In this document: piece after piece, positions 6,990 to 15,232 of the stretch
Numbering within the stretch: the stretch's first letter is position 1
Layout: the number at the start of each line of letters is the position of its first letter
NCBI GenBank assembly: GCA_017396365.1
Contig: JAFQMD010000022.1
Coordinates: 1 to 64,000, forward strand
DNA from: Clostridia bacterium
GTDB lineage: Bacteria; Bacillota; Clostridia; Christensenellales; Borkfalkiaceae
DNA: 64,000 nt
Reading direction: 5' to 3'
The notes under the pieces: model-generated
Databases searched by the model: none
Seen by the model: the letters and a program-made list of their open reading frames with translations, nothing else
Told to the model about the DNA's origin: nothing
Program-made: the position numbers and the translations under genes

Positions 6990-8514
6990 CCTTAAACTTT
7001 CTCCGTTTGCAAAAGAAGACGAACTTTTGTCCTTGGCGACCAAAAAGAGCAAGTTAAAGCCGTCGCAAGTAAAAAGTTTTAGAGTTTTGAAGAAATCTTT
7101 GGATGCGAGAGATAAAAACGATATAAAATACGTCTATTCGGTAGAGATTTCCGATAGGGAAGAACAGCCCTTTGATATAAGTATTCCAACCATAGACCAG
7201 CCAAAAAAAGTCGGCATAGTCGGGTTTGGACCTTGTGGGATATTTTGCGCGCTGTTTTTGGCAAGGGCAGGTTTTAAACCTATCGTTTTTGAACGTGGAA
7301 AAAGTGTAGAAGAACGACAAAAGTCGGTCAATAAGTTGATTAACGACAAGTTTTTGGATGAAAATTCAAATATTCAGTTCGGTGAAGGCGGTGCGGGAAC
7401 GTTTTCCGACGGTAAACTAAATACAGGCGTTTCAAGTCCGCTAATTAAAACCGTTTTAAAGGAATTCGTTAAATTCGGAGCGCCTAAAGATATCGAGTAT
7501 CTTGCAAAACCGCACGTTGGTAGCGACAATCTTCCAAAAGTAGTTTCGGCTATGAGAAAAGAGATAATAAGGCTCGGCGGTGAAGTTAGGTTCGACAGTA
7601 AGGTTGAAGATATCGCTCTTAAAGGCGACAAAGTTGTCGGCGTTAAAGTAAACGGGAATTTAATAGACGTTGACGATTTGGTAATTGCGGTAGGTCATAG
7701 CGCGAGAGATACCTTTTATATGTTAAACGAAAGGGGCTTTGATATGGAGAGAAAAGCCTTCGCTATGGGAGTTAGAATCGAGCATTTAAGACGGGACGTC
7801 GATATTTGTCAGTACGGTGAAAAGTTCGCGGACGTTTTGCCGTCGGCTGATTATAGGCTTTCAAGCAAAAAAGCGCCGCGCGGAACGTTTACTTTTTGTA
7901 TGTGCCCAGGTGGATACGTAATGCCGTCAACGTCAGAGCAAGAAATGGTCGTAACGAACGGTATGAGCAATTATAAGCGAGACGGCGAAAACTCTAACAG
8001 CGCCGTTTTGTGCGAAGTTTATCCCGAAGATTTTTTTGACGGAGTGCTTGGCGGAATTGAACTTCAACGCAAATTAGAACGGCTTGCATACTCGTCGGGA
8101 GGGCGTGATTTTAGCGCCCCCGTTCAGACCTATAAAGACTTTTTACAAGGTGGGGCAAAAACGCCGTTTACACGCGTTAAACCGACTTATAGCGCGGGAT
8201 TTACCCCTTTTGACCTAAACGAAATACTGCCGAAATTCATATCTGAAAGTTTAAAAATCGGTATTGAAGATATGGCGAAAAGGTTAAAATGTTTTAATCA
8301 TCCAACTTCCGTTTTGACTGGGGTTGAAACCCGTTCGTCAAGTCCGGTAAGAGTGTTGCGAGATGAGAACGGTTGCTCTTTAAAGTATAAAAACGCATAC
8401 CCGTCGGGAGAAGGGTGCGGATACGCAGGCGGAATTATGAGCGCTTCGGTTGACGGAATAAAAACGGCGTTTAAGATTATCGAAAAATACGTTGGAAGAA
8501 AAATTGAATATTAA
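6976..8514 (+). CDS. FAD-dependent dehydrogenase, COG2509-like
   Basis: A 512-residue protein with a short N-terminal alpha/beta domain (about 1-75) rich in Lys and Asp. It is followed by a Rossmann FAD-binding fold, VGFGPCGIFCALFLARAG, then FGEGGAGTFSDGKL and a C-terminal GEGCGYAGGIMSASVDG that closes the FAD site. This arrangement matches the uncharacterised FAD-dependent dehydrogenases of COG2509, widespread in Clostridia. The substrate is unknown. It is coupled to the preceding flavoprotein, and a terminator follows. Confidence 0.85.
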   Translation: MKIDNLKLSPFAKEDELLSLATKKSKLKPSQVKSFRVLKKSLDARDKNDIKYVYSVEISDREEQPFDISIPTIDQPKKVGIVGFGPCGIFCALFLARAGFKPIVFERGKSVEERQKSVNKLINDKFLDENSNIQFGEGGAGTFSDGKLNTGVSSPLIKTVLKEFVKFGAPKDIEYLAKPHVGSDNLPKVVSAMRKEIIRLGGEVRFDSKVEDIALKGDKVVGVKVNGNLIDVDDLVIAVGHSARDTFYMLNERGFDMERKAFAMGVRIEHLRRDVDICQYGEKFADVLPSADYRLSSKKAPRGTFTFCMCPGGYVMPSTSEQEMVVTNGMSNYKRDGENSNSAVLCEVYPEDFFDGVLGGIELQRKLERLAYSSGGRDFSAPVQTYKDFLQGGAKTPFTRVKPTYSAGFTPFDLNEILPKFISESLKIGIEDMAKRLKCFNHPTSVLTGVETRSSSPVRVLRDENGCSLKYKNAYPSGEGCGYAGGIMSASVDGIKTAFKIIEKYVGRKIEY

Positions 8515-8521
8515 AAAATAG

Positions 8522-8570
8522 AACGAATCTCATAGCAATGGAAAATTGCTTTTTGCAAGATTCGTTTTTT
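8522..8570 (+). terminator. Terminator after the flavoprotein operon
   Basis: The stem AACGAATCT / AGATTCGTT encloses a smaller GCAAT/ATTGC hairpin, followed by a T-run. Just downstream, CTCGTACGG occurs twice in tandem (8581-8598). Confidence 0.85.
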
Positions 8571-8669
8571 GTTTTTACAACTCGTACGGCTCGTACGGCT
8601 CGATAAAACCTTAATTTTAACGAAAGTATTAAATTTTTTCAAAATTTATTTATAACGCCTTTCAAAAAC

Positions 8670-8698
8670 TTTACAAAACGATAATATTATAATATAAT
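8670..8698 (+). promoter_or_regulatory. Promoter directly abutting the DUF1934 gene
   Basis: TTTACA (8670-8675), 17-nt spacer, TATAAT (8693-8698). The start codon is at 8706, so the predicted transcription start is at or next to the ATG. An overlapping TATAAT at 8688-8693 is an alternative -10. No Shine-Dalgarno is seen. Confidence 0.6.
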
Positions 8699-8705
8699 AT
8701 TAAGC

Positions 8706-9101
8706 ATGTTAAAAGCAAAAATGTTTTTTCATTCGTCGGCAGGCGGAGTAAAATTTCATAAAAGTTACGACGCGAGTATTGAAGAAAACGGCGAAAAAAT
8801 TACGCTAAAATACGCTGAAATTGACGAAAACGGCGTTACCGAGTGCGAAATAAACGTAATTTTAGACGATTTTGTTACCGTACGTAGAAAGGGCGAGTTT
8901 TCAAACTACTTGGAGTTTAAAGAAAATTATTTTTTTAAGGGCGAATATCAAACGCCTTACGGAGAAATCCCCGTTGAAATTTTTACAAAAAAACTTTTGA
9001 TAACTAAAGAAAAGGACATTTTAAAAGTTGACGCGGAGTATAAATCTTCTCTTGCGGGAGAAGTTACTGAAAATCAATTTGGTTTTATGATTAAGTTTTA
9101 G
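8706..9101 (+). CDS. DUF1934 (YwiB-like) beta-barrel protein
   Basis: A 131-residue protein of alternating beta strands. It has the DUF1934 pattern of a charged N-terminal strand, VRRKGEFSNYLEF, YQTPYGEIPVEIFTKKL and a C-terminal amphipathic strand pair. The family is calycin-like, and its role is unknown. Family members often lie beside arginyl-tRNA synthetase or rpoE in Bacillota, but here it heads an operon with a UPF0173 hydrolase and a Rho-like gene. The start codon lacks a Shine-Dalgarno and sits about 8 nt after a -10 element, so the mRNA may be leaderless. Confidence 0.75.
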   Translation: MLKAKMFFHSSAGGVKFHKSYDASIEENGEKITLKYAEIDENGVTECEINVILDDFVTVRRKGEFSNYLEFKENYFFKGEYQTPYGEIPVEIFTKKLLITKEKDILKVDAEYKSSLAGEVTENQFGFMIKF

Positions 9102-9109
9102 GAGTTACA

Positions 9110-9724
9110 ATGAGAGTTACTTATCTTGGGCATTCGTGTTTTTTAATCGAAGGCAAACAAAAATCAGTAGTTACCGATCCTTTTTCGGATATCGGATATA
9201 CGGTTGAGAGAGTAAGCGCCGACTACTGCACGGTTTCGCACGGGCATTTCGACCACTCTTATACGGACGGTGTTGACGTAAAAGAAATAGTGACGTCGCC
9301 AAGACCGTCGTTTTTAGCGATAAAATCTTATCACGATTCAAATTTAGGTGCGTTAAGGGGAGAAAACACCATTTTTAAATTTGAAATAGACGGTGTTAAA
9401 TTTTGTCATTTGGGCGATTTGGGCGAATATTTTTCAGCCGACTTAGTCGAAGAGATAGGCGAAGTTGACGTCCTTTTTATTCCCGTTGGCGGAACGTACA
9501 CCATAGATTATAAAGAGGCGGTAAAATACGCAAATGCAATCAATGCGAAAATAACCGTTCCTATGCACTATAAAACGGCTAAAAGCACCGTTGATATAAG
9601 CGGGGTTGAAGACTTTTTAAGGCGTATGGCAGGTGTTGAACGCGTTGCAAAAAGTATTGAAATAGACGAATATTTAAACTTTGAAGAAAACGTCGTTTTG
9701 GCGTTTGACAGTAGCGAATTTTAA
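9110..9724 (+). CDS. UPF0173 metal-dependent hydrolase
   Basis: A 204-residue metallo-beta-lactamase fold protein. It starts MRVTYLGHSCFLIEG and has the metal site HGHFDH (H44, H46, D48, H49), TDPF and the later HLGDLG. This compact form is the UPF0173/YtkL-like Zn-dependent hydrolase family, with cytosolic substrates that are not established. AGGAG overlaps the previous stop codon, and the downstream Rho-like gene starts 11 nt after its stop. Confidence 0.85.
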   Translation: MRVTYLGHSCFLIEGKQKSVVTDPFSDIGYTVERVSADYCTVSHGHFDHSYTDGVDVKEIVTSPRPSFLAIKSYHDSNLGALRGENTIFKFEIDGVKFCHLGDLGEYFSADLVEEIGEVDVLFIPVGGTYTIDYKEAVKYANAINAKITVPMHYKTAKSTVDISGVEDFLRRMAGVERVAKSIEIDEYLNFEENVVLAFDSSEF

Positions 9725-9735
9725 GGAGAACAAGT

Positions 9736-11019
9736 GTGGGTTACACAAAGGAAGAATTAAACAATTTAAGCATACACTCTCTAAGAGTAATACTTCGTTC
9801 GGACTTTAACGGCGCGCCGAGAACGCTTGGAAAACAAGAACTAATTAAACACATTTTAATGATACAGTCAGGAGAAGAAGTTCCGACGAGAAGCACTAAA
9901 GGGCGTAAGCCTTTGGAAAGAGTTGCAACAAATCCCGAAAAAGAACTCTTTTTTAGCGACGTGGGCGCTCAAGACGGTGGTTTTGGCAACGTAAAAGGCG
10001 TTTTTGAAAAGCACTTAGACGGCTACGGATACGTTAGAGTTGGGGGCTATTCTTTTTCTGAACGCGACGTTTTGGTTCGCGAGACTTTTGTAAAAAGAGC
10101 AGGTCTTAAAACCGGCGATTTTATAGACGGCGAGTGCGACGGGTTTGGAGAAAGAAACGGCTACGTACTTAAAAATACTTCTTTCGTAAACGGAAAGTTG
10201 GTCGAAGATTGCGCCGAAGAAGAAAATCAGCCAAGGGCAAAGGCCGTTACGCAAAAGTTAAACGTCGTTTCAGACGATTATATCGTGAAGGCGATTGATG
10301 CTTTTTGTCCTATCGGAAAAGGTCAAAGAACGCTAATATTAAGCGAAGACAACGCCTATGCGACCGACCTTGTAAAAAGGTTGGCGAGCGCTATAAAACT
10401 CGGCGAAAAGGACTTGTCCGCTACTTTGCTTTTAGTTGGCGCTAAGCCCGAAAAAGTTGAAGAGATGAAAGAGAGTTTTTTAGGCGAAGTAGTAAACGTA
10501 GATTATAGCCAAGACGTATCAAAAGCGGTTAGAATTTGCAATCTCGTAATTCAAAGCGTTAAAAATAAGGTTAAAAACGGTGAAAATCACCTTTTAGTAA
10601 TAGATAGATTGAGCGCGTTAGAACAAATTTTAAACGCCTACTTAAAGCAATCGAAACCCGACAAGTTTTTACCTGAAAATTTAGACTGCGAACGTTTTAT
10701 TTTAGACGCGTTTTTAAGCGGTGGTAATTTTGGTGAAAAAAGTCTCACGGTTTTAGCGGTTGTAGGCGATTTAGACGGCGAGATAAGAAAAAATCTGCTT
10801 GAAGTTTCAAACGCCGTAATCAGTTTAAAAGGCGAAGGAAAGATTAGAAAGCGCACTTATAAAATCGACGTGAAAAATTCTTGGACTGAAGGCGACGACG
10901 TTTTGCAAGGCGAACAAAAAATAGCAAAGATTGATACGCTGAGAGAACAAGCCTGTCAAAGTCAGGAAAAAGAAGAAGAAATTTGGTCTAAATTCAAGGC
11001 TGGGGATATTGAAATTTAA
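9736..11019 (+). CDS. Rho-like termination factor with degenerate ATP-binding site
   Basis: The 427-residue protein matches Rho along its length. It has a Rho-N helical domain (about 4-45), a cold-shock-like RNA-binding domain (about 85-150, with the family pattern GVFEKHLDGYGYVRV) and the RecA-like core starting CPIGKGQRTLIL (191-202). Where Rho has the Walker A PPKAGKT it reads SEDNAYAT (203-210), with no P-loop lysine. The catalytic DERPEE segment reads GAKPEK. Walker B is partly kept (LLVID, 286-290), as is KRTYKIDVKNS near the R-loop. It probably cannot hydrolyse ATP, but could still bind RNA. GTG start with AAGGAG. Confidence 0.8.
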   Translation: MGYTKEELNNLSIHSLRVILRSDFNGAPRTLGKQELIKHILMIQSGEEVPTRSTKGRKPLERVATNPEKELFFSDVGAQDGGFGNVKGVFEKHLDGYGYVRVGGYSFSERDVLVRETFVKRAGLKTGDFIDGECDGFGERNGYVLKNTSFVNGKLVEDCAEEENQPRAKAVTQKLNVVSDDYIVKAIDAFCPIGKGQRTLILSEDNAYATDLVKRLASAIKLGEKDLSATLLLVGAKPEKVEEMKESFLGEVVNVDYSQDVSKAVRICNLVIQSVKNKVKNGENHLLVIDRLSALEQILNAYLKQSKPDKFLPENLDCERFILDAFLSGGNFGEKSLTVLAVVGDLDGEIRKNLLEVSNAVISLKGEGKIRKRTYKIDVKNSWTEGDDVLQGEQKIAKIDTLREQACQSQEKEEEIWSKFKAGDIEI

Positions 11020-11626
11020 AGCGAGATTTTACTTTTTTAGCAAACTCGCCGTAGACGGTAAGTATTGCCGAAAGTCCCATTCTTTCGGGGTGAAACTGAA
11101 CGGCTAAAACGCTGTCTGATATACAAAACCCTTCGACTGTTCCGTCGGTGCAAAAGCAAACGTCGCGCGCGTTTTCACAAAGTTTATCCACGCATTGTAC
11201 GTGGTTTGAATTTGCGCCCGTCATACTTTTTAGAAAACCGTTTTTTGGCGGAATTAAATCGTGATAGACGTCCGACTTTGATTTTCCTTGGTGGGAATTT
11301 ACGTTTTTTAGCGTTCCGCCGAAAAAAACGTTTAGAAGTTGAAGCCCACGGCAAACGCCTAAAATGGGTAAGTCTTTTTGATAAAAATAAGAAATTGCTT
11401 TAAATTCAACGGCGTCTTTTAATAGGTTTGCGTTTGAGAATTTGACGTTTCCGTTATAAAAAAACGGGAACACGTCGCCCCCACCGGGCAATAAAAGTCC
11501 GTTGAAATTATCAAAATTTGGCGTGGAAATTTGGCATTCGTAGTCAAGTCCAACTAAATCTAACGCTTTTAGGTAGGTTTTGGGGACGTTATATTCTGGA
11601 ATTAAGATTTTTGGTCGATTACTCAT
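10994..11626 (-). CDS. Class I glutamine amidotransferase-like hydrolase (PuuD type)
   Basis: A 210-residue protein of the gamma-glutamyl-GABA hydrolase (peptidase C26) type. LLLPGGGDVFP forms the oxyanion region, GVCRGLQLLNV carries the nucleophile Cys, and QFHPERM supplies the His-Glu pair. The family cleaves gamma-glutamyl amides such as gamma-Glu-GABA, but the substrate here is not defined and polyamine genes are not nearby. Its 3' end overlaps the 3' end of the Rho-like gene by 26 nt in convergent orientation. The 5' end is 42 nt from the divergent nucleosidase gene. Confidence 0.85.
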   Translation of the reverse strand: MSNRPKILIPEYNVPKTYLKALDLVGLDYECQISTPNFDNFNGLLLPGGGDVFPFFYNGNVKFSNANLLKDAVEFKAISYFYQKDLPILGVCRGLQLLNVFFGGTLKNVNSHQGKSKSDVYHDLIPPKNGFLKSMTGANSNHVQCVDKLCENARDVCFCTDGTVEGFCISDSVLAVQFHPERMGLSAILTVYGEFAKKVKSRFKFQYPQP

Positions 11627-11668
11627 ATTATACGATATAGAAACAAAAGGAAAAAGGTTACAAAAGTT

Positions 11669-12352
11669 ATGAAAAAGATAGGAATGGTCGTCGCTATGCA
11701 GAGCGAAGTGAAAAGTTTTCTCGAAGGAAAAAACCTACCCGTAGAAATGCAAAAACGCGGTGGTTTTGACGTTATGAAATTTCATTTAGGCGACAATCCG
11801 GTAATTTGCGTAAAGTCTGGGGTTGGCGAAATTTTAGCGTCGAGCGCAACTCAAATGTTGATTTCGGAATTCGGCGTAGATTTGATTATAAATTTCGGCG
11901 TGTGCGGTTCGCTGGTTGACGGAGTAAAGGTCGGCGACGTAGCCGTTGTAAACGGCGTCGTTCACTACGATTTTGACACGAGCGCATTCGACGGATGCGA
12001 AGTTGGAAGATATCTTCAATACCCCGACGTTATAATTCGTCCCGACGGCGAACTTATTGAAAAAGTCAAACAAATTTATCCTGAAATAAATCAAGTCGTA
12101 TGCGCCTCGGCGGACAAGTTCGTTGCCGACGAAAAAATTAAGCAAAATCTTGCAAAAACTTTCGGCGCGTCGGTGTGCGAAATGGAGAGCGCGGGCGTTT
12201 TATTAACGTCGCTTAACGCAGGTGTTCCGTGCCTTATTATAAAGGCTGTTTCAGACGGAAAGGGTGGCGCGGAAGAGTTTAAACAAATGGTAGATTATTC
12301 TTCTCGCAGATACGTAGAGTTAATTTACAAATTGTCTGAAAGTTTACGATAA
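11669..12352 (+). CDS. mtnN: 5'-methylthioadenosine/S-adenosylhomocysteine nucleosidase
   Basis: The enzyme hydrolyses MTA and S-adenosylhomocysteine to adenine plus the thio-sugar, recycling by-products of methylation. The 227-residue protein has the family motifs GVVAMQSEV at the N-terminus, INFGVCGSL, VHYDFDTSAF, CEMESAG (the purine/ribose-binding EMES) and KAVSDG with the catalytic Asp. AAGGAAAAAGG precedes the ATG. It is divergent from the amidotransferase, and only 42 nt separate the two start codons, so their promoters must overlap. Confidence 0.88.
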   Translation: MKKIGMVVAMQSEVKSFLEGKNLPVEMQKRGGFDVMKFHLGDNPVICVKSGVGEILASSATQMLISEFGVDLIINFGVCGSLVDGVKVGDVAVVNGVVHYDFDTSAFDGCEVGRYLQYPDVIIRPDGELIEKVKQIYPEINQVVCASADKFVADEKIKQNLAKTFGASVCEMESAGVLLTSLNAGVPCLIIKAVSDGKGGAEEFKQMVDYSSRRYVELIYKLSESLR

Positions 12353-12394
12353 AAAAACAGTTAAATTCGCTTAAAATTAAGCATACTCGTTAAT

Positions 12395-13180
12395 ATGAAA
12401 AATTTTGATAAAAAAGTAAAACTTGGCTTAGCGCTTGGAAGTGGCGGAGCAAAGGGAGCGGCGCATTTGGGCGCGTTAAAGGCTTTTGAAGAAGAGGGGC
12501 TTGACTTTGATTTCGTTGCGGGAACGAGTATAGGAAGTATTGTCGGCGCGCTTTACGCGAAAGGCTATTCGGCGGACGATATGGAGAGCCTTTTTAAAGA
12601 GATAATAAACGGCGAGCCCACGCTTATTTTAGCCTTTACTCTCGGGGCGATAAGTTTAACGGAAATCATAGATAGATTTACGGGAGGGGCGCACTTTTCC
12701 GACTTAAAAAAACCGTTTAGAGCAGTCGCGGTTGACGTCGAAACGGGAAAAGAAGTTGTTTTAAGCGACGGGGCTCTATCGTCGGCGCTTGCGTCGTCAT
12801 CGGCAATTCCGCCTTTAAAACCCGTGCGAAGAGATGGTAAACTTTTAGTTGACGGCGCGTTTTTAAATTACGTTCCGTCGGACGTCGTAAAGGGCTTAGG
12901 CGCAGATTTCGTTATTTCGGTAAACCTTGGCAAAGGTAAAATTTCAAATAAAAAAATTAAAGAAGAGTTAGACGATATTTATCCAAAAAACAAAGTGCCG
13001 TACGCAAACAGGAGTAAAAAGTGCTACGAGTTTTCGGATTTTGTAATAGAGCCTAATTTAAGTAGATTTACTTCCGTGTCAATAAACGCTTTTGAGGATA
13101 TGTATCAAATAGGTTATGACGAGGTAAAAACAAACGCTTGGCGTATAAAAATGGAAATAGAAAACAAACGCAAAGGTTAA
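12395..13180 (+). CDS. Patatin-like phospholipase (RssA/YchK type)
   Basis: A 261-residue serine hydrolase with a Ser-Asp dyad. GSGGAKGAAHLG forms the oxyanion loop, GTSIGS carries nucleophile Ser45 and VDGAFL carries Asp153. Single-domain bacterial patatins act on membrane phospholipids or acyl esters, and the exact substrate is unknown. No signal peptide is seen. No clear Shine-Dalgarno precedes the ATG, and a CATACT -10-like hexamer lies about 9 nt upstream, so a very short leader is possible. The AroA-AroE gene starts 6 nt after its stop. Confidence 0.85.
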   Translation: MKNFDKKVKLGLALGSGGAKGAAHLGALKAFEEEGLDFDFVAGTSIGSIVGALYAKGYSADDMESLFKEIINGEPTLILAFTLGAISLTEIIDRFTGGAHFSDLKKPFRAVAVDVETGKEVVLSDGALSSALASSSAIPPLKPVRRDGKLLVDGAFLNYVPSDVVKGLGADFVISVNLGKGKISNKKIKEELDDIYPKNKVPYANRSKKCYEFSDFVIEPNLSRFTSVSINAFEDMYQIGYDEVKTNAWRIKMEIENKRKG

Positions 13181-13186
13181 TGCGGT

Positions 13187-15232
13187 ATGAAAATACATTC
13201 AAAAGAAAATTTGTACGGAGAATATACCGTACCGTCAGACAAATCAATAACGAGTAGAGCGATAATGCTCGGTGGCATTGCAAAGGGAAAGACTTACGTT
13301 ATAGATCCGCTTATGTGCGAGGACGTCTTGACCATGATAAGTTGTGTCAAAAAACTTGGAGCGAAGGTCAAATTAAAGGGCAGAATACTCGAAATAAAGA
13401 GCGCGAAAAAGTTGAAGAGCGGACTTAAATTCGACTGTGGCAACAGCGGAACGACGCTACGGTTTTTATGCGGAGTTGCGTCGGGAGGAAATATCTCGGC
13501 TATTTTGACGGGCGATAAAGCCTTACAAAAAAGACAGATGCGAGAACTTCAAGAGCCACTTCAAAAAATGGGGGCGACCGTGTCTTTGCAAAGGGGTGGA
13601 GTTCCGCCTATCTACGTTCACGGCGCAACTTTAAGACCTATCGACTATCCGCTTCACACGGCGAGTTCACAAATAAAATCTTCGATTTTACTCTGCGCGT
13701 TAGTCAGCGGAGTGCGCGCTACGATAAAGGAAGAAATTGCAACTCGAAACCATATGGAAAATCTTATGAAATATATGGGAGCGGACATTGAAAAAGACGA
13801 AACTACGGGCACTATAACCCTTGAAAAAAGCGAAATTAAAGCGAGAAAGATTTTCGTTTGCGGTGATTTTTCGGTTGCAATGAATTTCGTTGCTCTCGGA
13901 CTTTTATGTGGAAAAACGGTATGTAAAAACGTGTGCGTAAATCCGACCAGAACTCAAGTTTTGGAGATTTTAAAGAGAATGGGCGCTAAATTTGAAATAA
14001 AAAATCGCAAGATTTTATGTGGAGAGCCCGTTGCAGATATCGTCGCTTATAAAAGTAAACTTACCGCAACTCACGTAACGGGTGACGAAGTTTTTAAAAT
14101 TAACGACGAATTGCCTATTTTATCCGTGCTTATGGGAGTTGCCGAGGGCGAGAGTATTATTAGTGATTTAGGGCTTCAATACAAAGATTTAGATAGGCGC
14201 GACGTCATTATGAATATGATAAATTCTCTCGGTGGTAATTGTAGAAAATTCGACGGGGGAATAGTAATAAAAGGCGTTGAAAGATACGAGGGTGGAAATT
14301 TGCAATCTTTTGGAGATTCAAGAGTTGCAATGAGCGCGGCAATCGCTTTGTCTTCTAGTGTAAACGGTGGCGAAACGGACGACGACGCGTGCGTAAATTC
14401 TGATTTCCCAGGATTTTACGAGAGTTTGCGTAAAAACTCTTTCGTTAGAATAAGCGCTTGTCCGCCAAACGACGACAGTAATAAAATGCACGCCTTTATC
14501 TTGGATAAATTGAAGGTTAAAAACTTTACTTTTTCATATTTAAACGTTGACGGCGGAATAAAAAAGAGTTTAGCCGAAGCCAAGGATTTCGACGGGTTTA
14601 CCGTGCACGCGCCTTATAATACCGAGATGTTTAAACGTATCACTAAACTCGATAAAAGGGCTAAAAACGTAAAGAGCGTAAATACGGTTAAACTTATGGA
14701 AGGCTTTTCAACCGAGGGCGACGGGGTTATATACGCGCTTAAAAATAAAGGTATAGATATAGCAGGCGCAAAAGTTTTGGTTTTAGGATGCGGAAGAGTT
14801 GCAAAAAACGTCATTTTTTCATTGCTTGAAGAAAGGGCTTTGGTAACCGTGTATAATAGAACGCCTAAAACGGTAAACGAGTTAAAGAAAAAATACTCTC
14901 AAATATCTATAAAAAACGAGTTTAACGACGACAGTTCTTTCGATATCGTCATAAACGCAACGCCTCAAGGCGGTGGGTATTTGGCAGGCGCGTTGCCTAT
15001 CGGGGAAGACGTTATAACGAGCAGTTTGCTAATCGTCGATATGGTAATAAGGCCAAAATACACGCAACTTATAAAAAAGGCGATTGCTTACGGCACGGAC
15101 GTGATTTTCGGTGAAGAAGTGGCGTTTTTCGTCAATTATTTATCCGATTGCGTTTTGGTTGAAAGCGAGCCGTCGGTAGAGCAAGCAATAAGTTTTTACA
15201 GAGATTATTTAGTCGGAGAAAGAAATGATTAA
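13187..15232 (+). CDS. aroA: EPSP synthase fused to a shikimate-dehydrogenase-like domain
   Basis: Residues 1-420 are EPSP synthase (shikimate-3-phosphate + PEP). Seen are PSDKSITSR (K19), GNSGTTLRFL (85-94), SSQIKSS, INDELPIL (D307) and KDLDRR (K333, R337). In GDSRVAM the usual His is Ser, and the Lys before the TFPDY-type motif is also Ser. Residues 430-681 match shikimate dehydrogenase, with an intact NADP-binding LGCGRVAK and NRT motif. However, the catalytic Lys of NVTxPxK is Asn478 and the Asp of NTD is Glu510. The second domain may be inactive or have changed substrate. The fusion is unusual, and no other aro gene is nearby. It overlaps the ABC gene by 8 nt. Confidence 0.85.
   Translation: MKIHSKENLYGEYTVPSDKSITSRAIMLGGIAKGKTYVIDPLMCEDVLTMISCVKKLGAKVKLKGRILEIKSAKKLKSGLKFDCGNSGTTLRFLCGVASGGNISAILTGDKALQKRQMRELQEPLQKMGATVSLQRGGVPPIYVHGATLRPIDYPLHTASSQIKSSILLCALVSGVRATIKEEIATRNHMENLMKYMGADIEKDETTGTITLEKSEIKARKIFVCGDFSVAMNFVALGLLCGKTVCKNVCVNPTRTQVLEILKRMGAKFEIKNRKILCGEPVADIVAYKSKLTATHVTGDEVFKINDELPILSVLMGVAEGESIISDLGLQYKDLDRRDVIMNMINSLGGNCRKFDGGIVIKGVERYEGGNLQSFGDSRVAMSAAIALSSSVNGGETDDDACVNSDFPGFYESLRKNSFVRISACPPNDDSNKMHAFILDKLKVKNFTFSYLNVDGGIKKSLAEAKDFDGFTVHAPYNTEMFKRITKLDKRAKNVKSVNTVKLMEGFSTEGDGVIYALKNKGIDIAGAKVLVLGCGRVAKNVIFSLLEERALVTVYNRTPKTVNELKKKYSQISIKNEFNDDSSFDIVINATPQGGGYLAGALPIGEDVITSSLLIVDMVIRPKYTQLIKKAIAYGTDVIFGEEVAFFVNYLSDCVLVESEPSVEQAISFYRDYLVGERND

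Noticed and set aside
11065..11403. 112-residue plus-strand ORF opposite the amidotransferase
   Set aside because: The opposite frame contains all catalytic motifs of a known family; this one has none.
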